From: Agriotes lineatus
Taxonomy: Eukaryota; Arthropoda; Insecta; Coleoptera; Elateridae
Direction of reading: 5' to 3'
Assembly: GCA_940337035.1 (NCBI GenBank)
Contig: CALNHX010005225.1
Span: forward strand, 1 to 64,000
Length of the DNA stretch: 64,000 bases
How positions within the stretch are numbered: position 1 is the first letter of the stretch; each line of letters opens with the position of its first letter. Shown here piece by piece: positions 10,338 through 20,804 of this stretch. The notes below the pieces were generated by a model. That model made no database searches. It saw only the letters and a program-made list of their open reading frames with translations, and had not been told where the DNA came from. Position numbers and translations under genes: made by a program.

Positions 10338-10593
10338 GTACAGATATCAACAAACGTCAATGTCAGAAAATTCATTGGAGGTTGGTCGTTTTTTCTTCCA
10401 GTGAAAAAAAAAAAAAAAAAGATAAGTTCTTGTTAGTTTTAATTGTTATTCGTTGATAACGAGGGCAGATTGTCCCTCGAAACGTTCGTTGTTAATATTT
10501 TCGTTATTTAATATTTTAATTTGCAGAGTGGCGAAATACCCATATAAGAAAATGAATTATGAATTCACGCCACAAAGAAGTTTCAGAGATTAT

Positions 10594-11321
10594 CATATCA
10601 TATGGTTTTACATCAATCCTTAAATCACGAAGACTTTGACCGACGGATAGATTATTGTCATTGGATGTTGGGCATGATTAGGGAAAATAGAGAATTTTTA
10701 TCAGAAATTCTTTGGACGGATGAGGCCACTTTTAGAAGTGATGGAAACATTAATTTGCATAATATGCATTATTGGTCTGACAACAACCCTCACTGGTTGC
10801 GCGAGGTCCAACATAAAGGCCATTGGAGTCTCAATGTGTGGTGTGGCATCCTGGGCGGAACTATTATAGGTCCCTATTTCTTTGATCAACCACTAAATGG
10901 TGCCGTGTTCCTTGATTTTATGGTAAATCAATTGCTTATTTTATTAGAAGATGTGCCCTTGCAATTACGGCAAAATATGTTTTTGCAACTAGACGGTTGC
11001 CCAGCACATTTCTCAAGAAATGTGCGAGAACATTTAGATCTAACATATCACCAGAAGTGGATTGGGCGAGGAAGTCTATTTCCTTGGCCACCCCGATCCC
11101 CAGACCTCACCTGTTTGGACTTCTATCGATGGGGTCGGTTGAAAGATATTGTTTATCAAATTCCACCAACAACGAGAGACGACATGAAAATCCGAATATA
11201 GGAGGCCATTCGTAGCCTTTCAAGAGCAGAAATTGAAGCTGCTGTAATGTCTCCGCATGAGCGGCTCCAACAATGCATTGAGTGTGATGGAAGACAGTTC
11301 GAGCATTTAAGGAGGCATTAG
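10594..11321 (+). pseudogene. Tc1/mariner-type transposase, catalytic part
   Basis: Continuation of the gene at 7895 after the Penelope insertion. It carries the three acidic blocks of an IS630/mariner DDE/D core: LWTDEATF, then FLQLDGCPAHFS, then PRSPDLTCLDFY. Other conserved stretches are HNMHYWSDNNPHW and WSLNVWCGILG. An in-frame TAG interrupts it at 11199-11201 after MKIRI; family-like sequence (ERLQQCIECDGRQFEHL) continues to a final stop at 11321. All three catalytic Asp remain, so inactivation is by insertion, stop and upstream frameshift. It would cut and paste DNA ends such as the CAGGGTGGCC repeats around it. Confidence 0.83.
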
Positions 11322-12775
11322 TTTTATTTCAAAATCGGCCCTTTTTTCTTATTATGCCCCTACACGTTTTTTTTATTATTTGAACTAAGAATACTTTTAT
11401 TATTTAAAAATTATTAAATTTTGAAATTTTATCATTGAATCTTGAAAAAAGACAAATAAATAACAATAAATATCGGTGTAATATCGTCTTTTTAAAATTA
11501 TATGATAACTAAATTTTCTTTCTTCAATATTTCAGGCTACGAATAAGATATCGAGATACGGTTTTCACTAGCCTATTTAGGTATTATTTTACTACATTTT
11601 TATGAAAAAAAAGTCATATAATTGCATTTAATTTTTTAGAGAATTTTGCAATTTTCTGTTATTATATCAAAAAACGCGCTCTAGCGGCATCACTAAGAAT
11701 TAGACATATCACAGGTAAGATGGGTTTCATGGAACAATAAATGCTTTTTCCAACGAGACTAAGTTTGTTAAAATCCGTTCAGTGGTTTAGGAGTTACAGC
11801 TGTTTATTTAAAAAAAACATTGAATTACCCCCCACCAGTTTATTTTAATAGATAAGTCAAAAAGTGTTAAACAAAAATTACTCGAGTAAAGCTTAGCTTT
11901 AGTAAGCATATATCTATTGGTAACATTTACTAGGTGGATTTCAGTGAAAAATCACTTTAAAAGTTTAAGATGACGGTTACGCCCCCTGGTGACCATTTTG
12001 GAAATCTGAAAATATTTTCCACGGTCTTCCTTTGGCCACTTTAGTCATAAAATTTTTTACCGAAAGTCTCTACGACGAATAGTTTCCGAGATACAGCACT
12101 TTGCATTCTTATCTGGCCACCCTGTACATACAAATATTTTGAAAGGTTAGATCTAGGTCTATTTAATTAATGATACAATGTGAGCCTTTGTTGAGTAAAA
12201 ACGCAATCACCAATAAACTTTTAATGGTAGAAAAAATAACACACTAAAGATCTAAAGTAATTAATTTTCATTATAAAGAATAACAATCAAAAATAACCAT
12301 AATTAGTTAGTTGTCACTTTGACAGTTCTAAAATTTAACTACCATTGACAAAATATACAAACAGCCAACTACCTATTTCCGTACAATACATTTTTAAGAA
12401 CGACTTACAACAGCCAATTATCTCTGTACAACATATTTTTGAACACGACTGTACGTAGTATAATATAGAGGTTATAGTTTTTGTCAAATTTGCAAAGTTT
12501 GAAATTGGTAAATTGTGCGATGTCTACCTAAATGAAATCTGCTGAATATGATCTGAGAATAAATTTACCCACTAAAAAAATGTTGCAAATGGCCTTCTTA
12601 AGCAAAGATTCATATTAAAAACATGACACATTGATTTGACATTCATAAGGACAGCAACAAGGCCATGTCTCTCTGATCTAAGTTTTAATAAAATCATATT
12701 AGTAATCAACTTACTGCTATTTGTAACTTGGGTTGCAGATTTTGCTCTATACTACTATAGAGTATACAGCTATAC

Positions 12776-13846
12776 ACTTCAATGTATCGATTCCAAGCGC
12801 CATATTTAGTCATTCGTTTTTAGCTTGCATAATTCCTGTACGCTATTTACTTAATAAATCTCTTGTAATAACTTACATAATAATTTAAATTCTGGGTTTA
12901 TTCTGAATTTAACTAACCGTGTAATTTATATAATAACTTACTGGCACGAAATTTATTGAAGCCGTGGTACTTGAACTTCTAGTTTTTTTCAAGATATGCA
13001 TTGTGAGAACGGCCCTTGACCGTGAGTTACGTTTGATTAGATTGTTGGTTCATTTGAACCTGGTGTTTTTAAAAGACGGCATCTGGTGCCTATCTGTTTA
13101 GTAGTCATCAAGAGCCATTTCGATAATCCTACTCACGATCTAAAAACGCCGAGAGTACCGAGCTAGCCAGGACCGTATCCAACTAATTTGTACTGTGATA
13201 TAGTCTAAGAGACAGAGTTAGAAAACGAGTAACAACCTGGTACTGAAAATGAAGGGTAAGTATATCCGCCCCGAGAGGTCATGAAGCTGTAAATGAGCTA
13301 AAACATGAGGTATATAGAAGGAATAAGGCAAGAATTGACATGTAAAGAAAAGTGTACGACAACGATAATTTTCATAATTTAAAAAGATGGTGCTGGGTGC
13401 TGGTGTTCCTTAAGGGAGTAGGGGATTGAATATCATCAGCCTTTTTCATAACATCTCTATTGCTAGTGGATCCGCTTCTTCTCTTTGAAGAGTGTTGAGG
13501 TATTTACGGCATCACTGTTGCCAGAGCTAGACGGGGATGTGGTGTAATGGGTTGCAGCATATTTATCGCCATATGGTAGCTACCCCTCAGGATTTAAATC
13601 GTTACTTTTGTCCACGAGTACAAGGCGTTATCATGGAGCTATGTAGTCTACTTCGTTGAATACCCATTCTCATATGTAGAACTACGCCAATACAAATAGC
13701 GAAGGGCGTGGAAGCAATCCAGTTGTATCCGCATTTTAACGTAAGAGGTGACACCGCATCTCGGATGCAGGTGGTGTAATTTCTATTGGGGGATGAGCGT
13801 ACGCAAGCTTCAATTTGAAGCTCCTCTGCCCCAATAGCAATTATTT
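12776..13846. other. No recognisable feature
   Basis: No open frame above about 60 codons and no element ends recognised. It may contain an old repeat or a host noncoding region. Confidence 0.35.
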
Positions 13847-14530
13847 AAGACTAGCTTTTACCCGCGACTTCGTTCGCGCGAGGTTCGTTATTTGTGTATT
13901 AAATAATGTTCCGCCCCGCCCCGCCCCGTCTCGACCCTTCCCGTCCCGTCCCGCCCCTTTCCCTCCCGTCCAGTCCCGTCCCTTCCCGTCCCGTCCCGCC
14001 CCTCCTCTTCCATCCCATCCCCTCCCCTTCCATCCCATCTTTTTCCTTCCCTTTCCGTCCCGTCCGTCCCGCCCCGCCCCGCCCCGTCCCGCTTTGCCCC
14101 GTCCCGTCCCGTTTCTTCCCTTATGTCATGTTCACCGTCTTGGACTTAAAAATAAATGCCATTTTCGCAATCAACGTCCCAATAAACCTCAATAACGACA
14201 CCCATATCGATTTTTAGGCTTACTTACCCCATTTCACCCCCTAAGGGGTTGATTTTCGGAAAATCACGAAATACGTGTTTGCTTATTTGTTTTTAGGAGT
14301 ACTCCTACGAAGTTTCAAGTCGAAATGTCTATTTAATATTATTTTTCCATACAAAATTGGAACCCCCATTTTACCCCTTTAGGGGTTGAATTTCGAAATA
14401 TCCTTCCTTATTCCTTGTATACATCATAAAGGGAACCTCTGTGCAAAATTTCAGCTTTCTAGGTCCAAGGGTTTGGGCTGGGCGTTGATGAGTCAGTCAG
14501 TCAGGACTTTTAGAAATATATATAAGAATA
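13847..14530 (+). repeat. Insect retroposon with expanded polypyrimidine tract
   Basis: Starts ACTAGCTTTTACCCGCGACT, and contains two blocks with ACCCC.TTAGGGGTTGA, then CAAAATTTCAGCTTTCTAGG and the tail GTTGATGAGTCAGTCAGTCA, ending near a TATA-rich run. This combination recurs in many insect genomes as a noncoding retroposon (SINE or LINE 3' end); I infer the class. At 13905-14112 it is interrupted or expanded by about 200 bp of C/T-only CCCGT/CCCCTT-like repeats on the plus strand. The proline/arginine-rich open frames there are artefacts. Confidence 0.55.
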
Positions 14531-15045
14531 CAAGACGCGGCCATTTATTTAGAATTATCCAACTTCACCCACATCATAACGAAAATGAAGTAAAAATCAC
14601 AATGTACCTCGGATACATACATGTGTTCAGTACATTAGATTAACGGATGGAAGGCAGGACACGTAAGCTTCCATATCTACGTATTCTTCTTCGAACAACA
14701 CTGAATTGTCAAACTAAAATCGTTGAAGAATTCAAACGGGCGTAGAAATTTAAGTACATATAGAGATCTAACTTCTGTCAAATTGCCAAATCGCAAGTAA
14801 GTAATGAATGACTCGGCATCTCGGGCGAACACGTTTATATAAAGTAATTTGTCAGCTGTGGTTCTAAATATAACCGGATTATTGATAAAATAATGGAGCA
14901 AGGAACAACAATGACGAATCAAGTTTCGCACTGACTTGCACAAGTGCTCTTATCTCGCGAGTGGGAGAACGAAAATTGTTATTTTTACTGTTCATCGCAA
15001 ATGGGAAAGCTGCGCGTGCGGACAGGTGAGAGCATGTCGAAGTCA
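14531..15045. other. No recognisable feature
   Basis: Flanks the hAT insertion. Short open frames on both strands without motifs. This seems to be older host or repeat DNA that received the hAT element at CGCACCAG. Confidence 0.35.
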
Positions 15046-15689
15046 CGCACCAGCAGTGTTGCCAGATGGTGAGGACAAAAAGTCGCCAATTTCCTGGGTT
15101 AAAGTCGCCCAAAGTCGCCAAAACTAACAATTTAAAACCACATGAAATATTTTCACTTAAGTAATAATAAACTCCGTTTACGTCTTTTTGGCATGAAGGT
15201 TGGTCATGACAGTTTCCCCAATTTAGCTGTGTAAAATTACTTTGTTATGTTTAAACGAGGTTTACATTTGGGGTTATGGTTACTAAATGCTTTTAGGTTA
15301 GAAAACATGACAAGACACCTTCAAATGCAAAGTTGCCATATTTACGCAGAATAGAAAATGGAACTTAGTCATTTTTATGTAATGTACCCAGTTTCAGTAA
15401 TTGTGTAATTAGAGACGTTTTTAATTAAGTACGTGGAAGGTCTTGCAATACTTCAGATTTTAAACATTTCTCCACATGTACTATCAAAATAAGCAGTCCA
15501 TCTGGCAACAATATTATTATGTTCTCTCAAGTGACAGTAAATTTGTTGGAGGTTATGCAGGTTATACGCCAAAATAAAAATTACAGTTCTGTTCATGGGC
15601 AACCTAACAACAAAAATCCAAGGCCAACCTTTATGCTAAAAAGACGTAAACGGAATATAACTGCAAACAGAAATATATTCTCTCTATAT

Positions 15690-15990
15690 ATAACATTTAT
15701 TTGGAACGTAAACTTAAATCTAATAACAACACAGATAATTTATTAAACTATAGATAAATAGGCGAATTAATTTGGCATTAATTGCACACATTTTACCAAC
15801 TTTTTAAAATATAAAATTTATTCAGAATGCAAACTTAAATCTAATAATAACACAAATAATTTCTTAAACTATAGATAAATAGGCGAATTATTTGGCATTA
15901 ATTGCACACATTTTACCAACTTTTTAAAATATAAAATTTATTCAGAACGCAAACTTAAATCTAATAATAACATAGATAATTTCTTAAAGT
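15690..15990. repeat. Tandem repeat, ~122-bp unit
   Basis: About two and a half copies of an AT-rich unit containing CTATAGATAAATAGGCGAATTA and GCACACATTTTACCAAC lie between the transposase stop codon and the left end of the hAT element. Copies differ by a few bases (for example AGAATGC versus AGAACGC). Confidence 0.8.
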
Positions 15991-16041
15991 AATACTTTAT
16001 AAATAATTAAAAAAAAACAACAAATTTAACACTGAAGAAAA

Positions 16042-18166
16042 CTAAATGATATTAATGCAAGGATATTCGTTTTCACTAAGCAATTCAAGAACATCACTCT
16101 CTTCTTGCTCTACCTCTAGTTGTGTATTGCTGCTGTTATACATCACACTAGCAGTAAATTTTTGTATCATCAAGGGGGTTACTTGAAAACCCCTGCAGCA
16201 AACGTTCTGGGAGTAGAGATTCATTTTAATTCTTAAAATTGAATTAAGCATCTCTGTTTGCATTTTATTTCTTGCTTTGCATTTAACAAGGTTCATTATT
16301 GAGAAGACTCTCTCCACTACAGCATTACTGCTGGGAAAACTTAAAATCATTAACACAAAATGTGTAATATTTTCAAATGCCAAAAGTCCCCCAGCATTTT
16401 TATGGTTCAGCACTTTAGGCCAAAACTCTAATGCATTTTTTAAAATAGCTTCTCCATAAATGTCTCCCCAGTTTACATCTAATAAAGAATTATATTCGTT
16501 TTCCATTTTAAATAAGTCTTGATTTGGCACCAAGTTTAAAAAAGGTAGATCGGCGAATTTATATCTATTCGCATGACTTAAGCAAAACTCAGGTGAAAAA
16601 GCTTTAATGCGTTTAAAAAATTTTAAATTATCAGGTAATCTTTTTATTACCTCAGCTAAAAGTCTTTTTATATATCTAAAACATTTTGTCTCGATAGTAC
16701 ATTTTTGGTCATTGCTTACATTGTAATTTTGAAGGGCTCTTATGTATTGAATTCCAAAATCAGCTTCACATGGATTTACATATGCTAATTGATTTTCAAA
16801 AGAGCTAATTATCAGGTCAACCCCATTGTTTAAAAATACAGGTTTGAAAATCTTTGAAGCCAAAATAAAGATTAATTTGGTAATATCATCATAGGCTGCA
16901 CCTATATCAATATCGTTTTTTTGAAATATTATATTTAATTTATTTACTTCATAAACTATAGGATGGATAATTTTTAAAAATAGAATGTTACAATTATCAT
17001 TCATCATCTCATTGATTAACCGCGCTGAATAACATTTTTCTTTATTGACAACTGAAGTAAAATGAACTTTTAATTCATCCCAATGATCTAATATTGTGTC
17101 TATAGCGTTATATCTGGCTAGCCAACGGGTGGTAGAAAGCTGTACAAAATTATGACATATTTTGTTGTTATTAAGCATATGAAACAATCTTCTATACTCT
17201 ATTCTCCTAAGGGAACTGTGACTGAACCAATTGTATATTTCCCTACAGAGAAAGTCAACTGCTGCAGGCATTTCCTCCACTGCACTAGATGCTGCATTAT
17301 CTAATGAATGACAAATGCATCTTATTAGTTGAATATTTGGATTTTCTTCTCTAAGCAGGGTAAAAAGGGAATGGTTTTTGCCACAAAGATTATTGGCCCC
17401 ATCAGTACCTATACCTACTAAATTGTTAAACGATAATCCCAATTCTGCGACTAACAATTTTTTGACTGCAGCAAAGAGTTCATTTGCAGTCACAAGCTCT
17501 ACTGCAATTATACCCAAAAAATCGGTGCATATTTTCCCCCTCTCGACATCATAATATTTGACACATAAACATAGGTATTTATTAATTGAACAATCTGTAG
17601 ATTCATCAATAATTAGAGAGTAAGGAACAGTTTTAAGTTTTGAAGTAAGTTCTACCAATAAAGATGGGGCTATAACATACTTTATAAGAGTAGAACATTT
17701 TGTTCTATGCAGTTTTAAGTTTGCAAATGAGCTTCCAGTGCCCACTTCTTTAAATAGTTCACTCAGATGATCAATGCTGCGAATAGCTGAATGCATAGCA
17801 ATGTAAACAGCTAATTTCAAATCTCTTCTTTTTTCTTCATTGGTTATTTGTATGGCAACATAAGAGTTTAATGTTGACTGCCTATTTTGATCTGGATTAA
17901 CAGACTTCATTTGATTTGTATGAGTACCTGTGTTAGAATGTTTTATAAGGTCTGCCTTATGAGCTCTAAGATTCACTTTACAGACTTTGCAAAACGCTTC
18001 TTTCAGCATGTTGGAATCTGGTGCCTCCATTAACCATCCTATAAAATACAATAACATGGTTTATACCTGCAAACTTATACAAAATAATGTAATAACTACC
18101 TTTGGCCCATGGTTCTTTCGCCCAGCTTCCGCAATATTTTCTTTGATATTTAGAAAATTTCCCCAT
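16042..18166 (-). CDS. hAT-family transposase
   Basis: Two exons: 18166-18100 (MGKFSKYQRKY..., 22 codons plus one base) and 18038-16042, joined across a 61-nt GT..AG intron, giving about 687 residues. A further ATG inside the intron gives a 671-codon unspliced frame, but splicing supplies the N-terminus usual for the family. Order: zinc finger at about 39-62 (CKVC....H.....H), first catalytic Asp in IIDESTD (about 167), second in GIGTDGANN (about 235), catalytic Glu in SSNAVVERVFS (about 598) inside the C-terminal hATC dimerisation region. Length and residues match an active hAT enzyme, which moves DNA by cut and paste using its CAGTGTTGCC ends. No frameshift seen. Expression is unknown. Confidence 0.9.
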
Positions 18167-18613
18167 TTTCTACAAGTCGACAGAACTATCACTCCCACAA
18201 CAACTCACATAACCTCAAACAACAACCAGCATGCGCCTTACTTTGATTTGATCATAGACAGCGATAGACATAGACAAAGTAGTCGAAGTGAGCCTTTTCC
18301 TTGAGATAGACGAAGAGCAGCGCCATCTATCTACGGTTTCGAATACTAATTGCATTTAACCATAACCAGCTTCATCTGTTTTGCGTCAGCGGGTGAATGT
18401 AGCTGGCCATGATTTAACCTGCCGCGCCGGATTCAAATTTAGATTTTTGTAAAATCCAAAACATGGACTCCAAATAACTTTCAAAAACTTGCAAAAGGTC
18501 AGAGATCGCCCAATTTAGTCGCCAGTCGCCAAATATAAAATGACGGCGCATAACGTCAGTCGAGATCGCCCAATTGGCGATAAATCGCCACATCTGGCAA
18601 CACTGCGCACCAG

Positions 18614-19959
18614 CCACTATATTAACAGGAATCCCTCGATCAGATCAGTGTGGTGCCATCGTTGGTACGGAGTGCGCGTATGCACTAAGGATACAAAATA
18701 CCGGCACGATTTCTTTCGAACTTTGTGATTCCATAAAATATAGACCTAGCTCGTCTTGTTAATCGACGAATCTAACGCGCGTGGATTGATCGTGTCTTTA
18801 TACGCATAAATTCGTTAGTGCTACAACTTCATTCTACCAGTTCAGTGTTAATACGCCTACAGTCCACAAAACACCCGCTGTTGTTGGAATATTAAATCGG
18901 AAGGTGTAAGTTTGATAATATTGCACAAATATTTGCAATGGCTTAGTGAGCCATGATAAAAAAAAAAACTATCTGGCACATCTGTTTAAACAACAAATAA
19001 TCGACTAAGTAAGGCAACTAACTATTCGCAGATGCTAGTTCTCGTAATTATTATTATTTCAAAGATTTACCTGCCTGTTTTTATAGCAAACAAAAAATGT
19101 GCGGCTTGTTTGGTCATCGTTAGATAATCCTTGTTTCCTTGCTATTTCTGAGAAAACCGGTCGGTTCTGAGCAAAAAATTAGGAAATGCTCGATGGGCCC
19201 CAACTTTCGCTCTGTCGTTTTCCTTTTGGTCATAAAAATACTGATATTTGCCATTACTGGGTCATATTTTACAAACTTTAAACTTTTACTGTAGGCGAAA
19301 CGAATTTACGCGTATGCGATGGCTATCGCTGTTTTGAGCTGACAACAAAGTTGTGTTTGTCACCTTCAAAATGGTCTATTTGGTTTTAAACTCTAGGAAA
19401 ACGACATGCCAATGCAGTTTTCATTAAAAAACATTAATTCTTAAATAACAACAGCATGCATACTTATTAGTTTTGCTATTTTAATGGCAATAGTAACTCA
19501 TTAATCTCTTTCTTAATGTAAATGATTTTGCTAAACCGGAAACGATATCTTTGATTCATGCTAATTGTACGTACTCGTACATAATAACCGACTTAAAAAC
19601 GCTACCAAGGTCGTCTATGCGAGAGATCAAAACATCTAAAAACAAAAAAATCAACATTCACCTACATTCTTTATCTATGACAGTGTGCAAAATTGACTTA
19701 GTTGGCAGTTTTAAATTTGTAAAACGACTGTTTTATAACATGTTTTCATTAGTTCACGTCGTCAGTAGCAACGTGTTTATTTGTCACATAGTCAGTAGCA
19801 ACATGTTTTAAAATTTTTAACCACGCAAAATTACGACCGTTTGCTAGTAATCCTAATTTACATTAATTTTTTTTTATATTTACTATGCTTTCTAGATTTT
19901 ATCGTAGATAAAATATTGTACGATACACATGCGTAAATAATCTTTAGTCACTCGCGGGG
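18614..19959. other. No recognisable feature
   Basis: Only short open frames (to 86 codons) without motifs. Contains an A-rich run at about 18960. It separates two hAT elements. Confidence 0.35.
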
Positions 19960-20170
19960 CTTAAAAGTAGGGCTGCAACGAGTAGCTCGCGTACTCGGTG
20001 CTCGGTCAAAGTTTTCACCGAGTAATGAGTACAGTGACTATATACTAGACAGTGTGGCCATTGGGATGTCTTCGCCGCTATTGGTCGATGCGCATATCCG
20101 CCATTAGCAGGCAAAATATTTAGTTATTTCCAGGTAGTTCCCAAAGAGGTCGGTAGAGCCTGTTCATTTG

Positions 20171-20550
20171 CAGAGCCAGTAGATATAGAGAGTACCGCCA
20201 CGTCCGCCATGTTTGTTCCTTTGTCATATGCGTCACTTTGAGGTTTTGTAACACAATTCCGTCAACGTGACATTTATTGGCAATCCGAAATTTTACTTAA
20301 AATTGGCAAGACTGTAAGTCTATGTCAAATTCGAGGTTAGTAGGTTAGGTTTTGTTTGTTATTTGACACAAACTGATGGAAAACATAACCTGATAACCTC
20401 GAATTTGACATAGACTTACAGTCTTGCCAATTTCAAGTAAAAATTTAGACATAACTCAATTAGTCATTGGTGATGGGAACAAAAATGGCGGCGATGGCGG
20501 CATTTTCACGGATCAAAGAATGGCGGTACTCTCTATATCTACTGGCTCTG
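20171..20550. mobile_element. MITE with exact 8-bp TSD
   Basis: 380 bp flanked by TTCATTTG (20163-20170, 20551-20558). Ends CAGAGCCAGTAGATATAGAG and its inverse, then GTACCGCCA. Its interior holds a hairpin with the shared palindromic core (20284-20449). Confidence 0.85.
20284..20449. repeat. Hairpin element with shared palindromic core, copy 2
   Basis: Near-perfect palindrome. The core GTCTATGTCAAATTCGAGG...AGGTTAGGTTTTG is the same as elsewhere, but the arms outside are different here (AAATTGGCAAGACTGTAAG and its inverse instead of TTGGTGGCACTG). Confidence 0.85.
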
Positions 20551-20804
20551 TTCATTTGGTTATAGACAAAAACAAAACCTTTCAAATCTGACAATTGTAA
20601 ATTGTCAGTGTCAAATAATTCATTAGCGTCGCAAGCTGGTGAAATTTTATCATCTATTGCCCTAAAAACTGATTGATGAAAATTGTCATATTTGAAAGGT
20701 TTTGCTTTGTCCGTAACGAAATGAACAGGCTCTAGTTCCATTTGGTTTCCGTTGGTGTGTGCGCTTCTGGATTAGATGTGGATGGTGAGTTACCCCACAC
20801 GCAC

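Larger units (their letters stand above)
8296..10593. mobile_element. Penelope-like element inserted as an inverted dimer
   Basis: A 2.3-kb insertion flanked by the 11-bp direct repeat CATATCATATG (8285-8295, 10594-10604) lying inside a transposase gene. Two 5'-truncated Penelope copies point away from each other: the left on the minus strand (to about 9413), the right on the plus strand (from about 9449), separated by some 35 bp. The arms are nearly identical, including a poly-T/poly-A tract and the noncoding 3' region (8297-8510 versus 10340-10555). The right copy has about 40 extra bases at its outer end. Inverted partial copies are a known feature of Penelope-like elements. Confidence 0.88.
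6563..12124 (+). mobile_element. Tc1/mariner-superfamily transposon with long terminal repeats, itself interrupted
   Basis: Starts CAGGGTGGCCAGATAAGAAT, ends with the inverse, and is flanked by TA (6561-6562, 12125-12126). The inverted repeats are unusually long: the left arm reaches about 7725 (interrupted by a P-like MITE) and the right arm spans about 11340-12124, so each is close to 780 bp. Between them lies a transposase gene in two parts (7895-8295 and 10594-11321) split by a Penelope insertion. The protein has an N-terminal helix-turn-helix resembling DUF4817 and an IS630/mariner-type DDD catalytic core. Stop codons and frameshifts indicate an inactive copy. Confidence 0.85.
6481..12451. 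mobile_element. MITE family 2, copy A (split by nested insertions)
   Basis: Starts CAGTCGTGTTCA and ends TGAACACGACTG, flanked by TA (6479-6480 and 12452-12453), the Tc1/mariner-type duplication. Only 6481-6562 and 12125-12451 belong to it; the interior is a later transposon. A second copy lies at 28149-29022 in inverse orientation. No coding capacity of its own. Confidence 0.8.
6400..12750. repeat. Outermost inverted arms of the 6-13 kb nest
   Basis: The sequence at 6400-6467 (TAGAGCAAAATATGCAACCC onward) reappears reverse-complemented at about 12680-12750, with AGAGCAAAAT and GCAACCCAAG conserved. Everything between is later insertions plus the remainder of the element. Exact ends and TSD are unclear; TACTATAG occurs outside both arms but not symmetrically. 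Confidence 0.6.
15054..18605 (-). mobile_element. Full-length hAT transposon, 8-bp TSD
   Basis: 3,552 bp flanked by exact 8-bp repeats CGCACCAG (15046-15053, 18606-18613). Ends are CAGTGTTGCCAGATG and its inverse. GTCGCC/ATCGCC motifs recur just inside both ends and could be transposase binding sites. It contains one spliced minus-strand transposase gene without internal stops and a 122-bp tandem repeat behind the gene. The combination of intact TSD, intact ends and an open transposase makes this the most complete DNA transposon of the window and possibly autonomous. Confidence 0.92.
20156..20733. repeat. Palindromic MITE interrupted by another MITE
   Basis: Starts AGAGCCTGTTCATTTG and ends with the near-inverse GAAATGAACAGGCTCT; the arms continue inward as ACAAAACCTTTCAAA and TTTGAAAGGTTTTG. 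The left arm is cut after 20170 by the element at 20171-20550. The 93-codon minus-strand frame here runs across both elements and is not a gene. Confidence 0.7.

Noticed and set aside
13815..14217. Proline/arginine-rich open frames of 103-126 codons
   Set aside because: They are read through a C/T-only repeat in several frames and on both strands; composition, not selection, keeps them open.
15781..15970. CRISPR-like direct repeats
   Set aside because: The ~122-bp units are adjacent and similar throughout, without unique spacers; a plain tandem repeat in a eukaryotic transposon.
18061..18166. Separate 62-codon minus-strand gene at 17978-18166
   Set aside because: Its first 22 codons are exon 1 of the hAT transposase; the rest is intron read-through.
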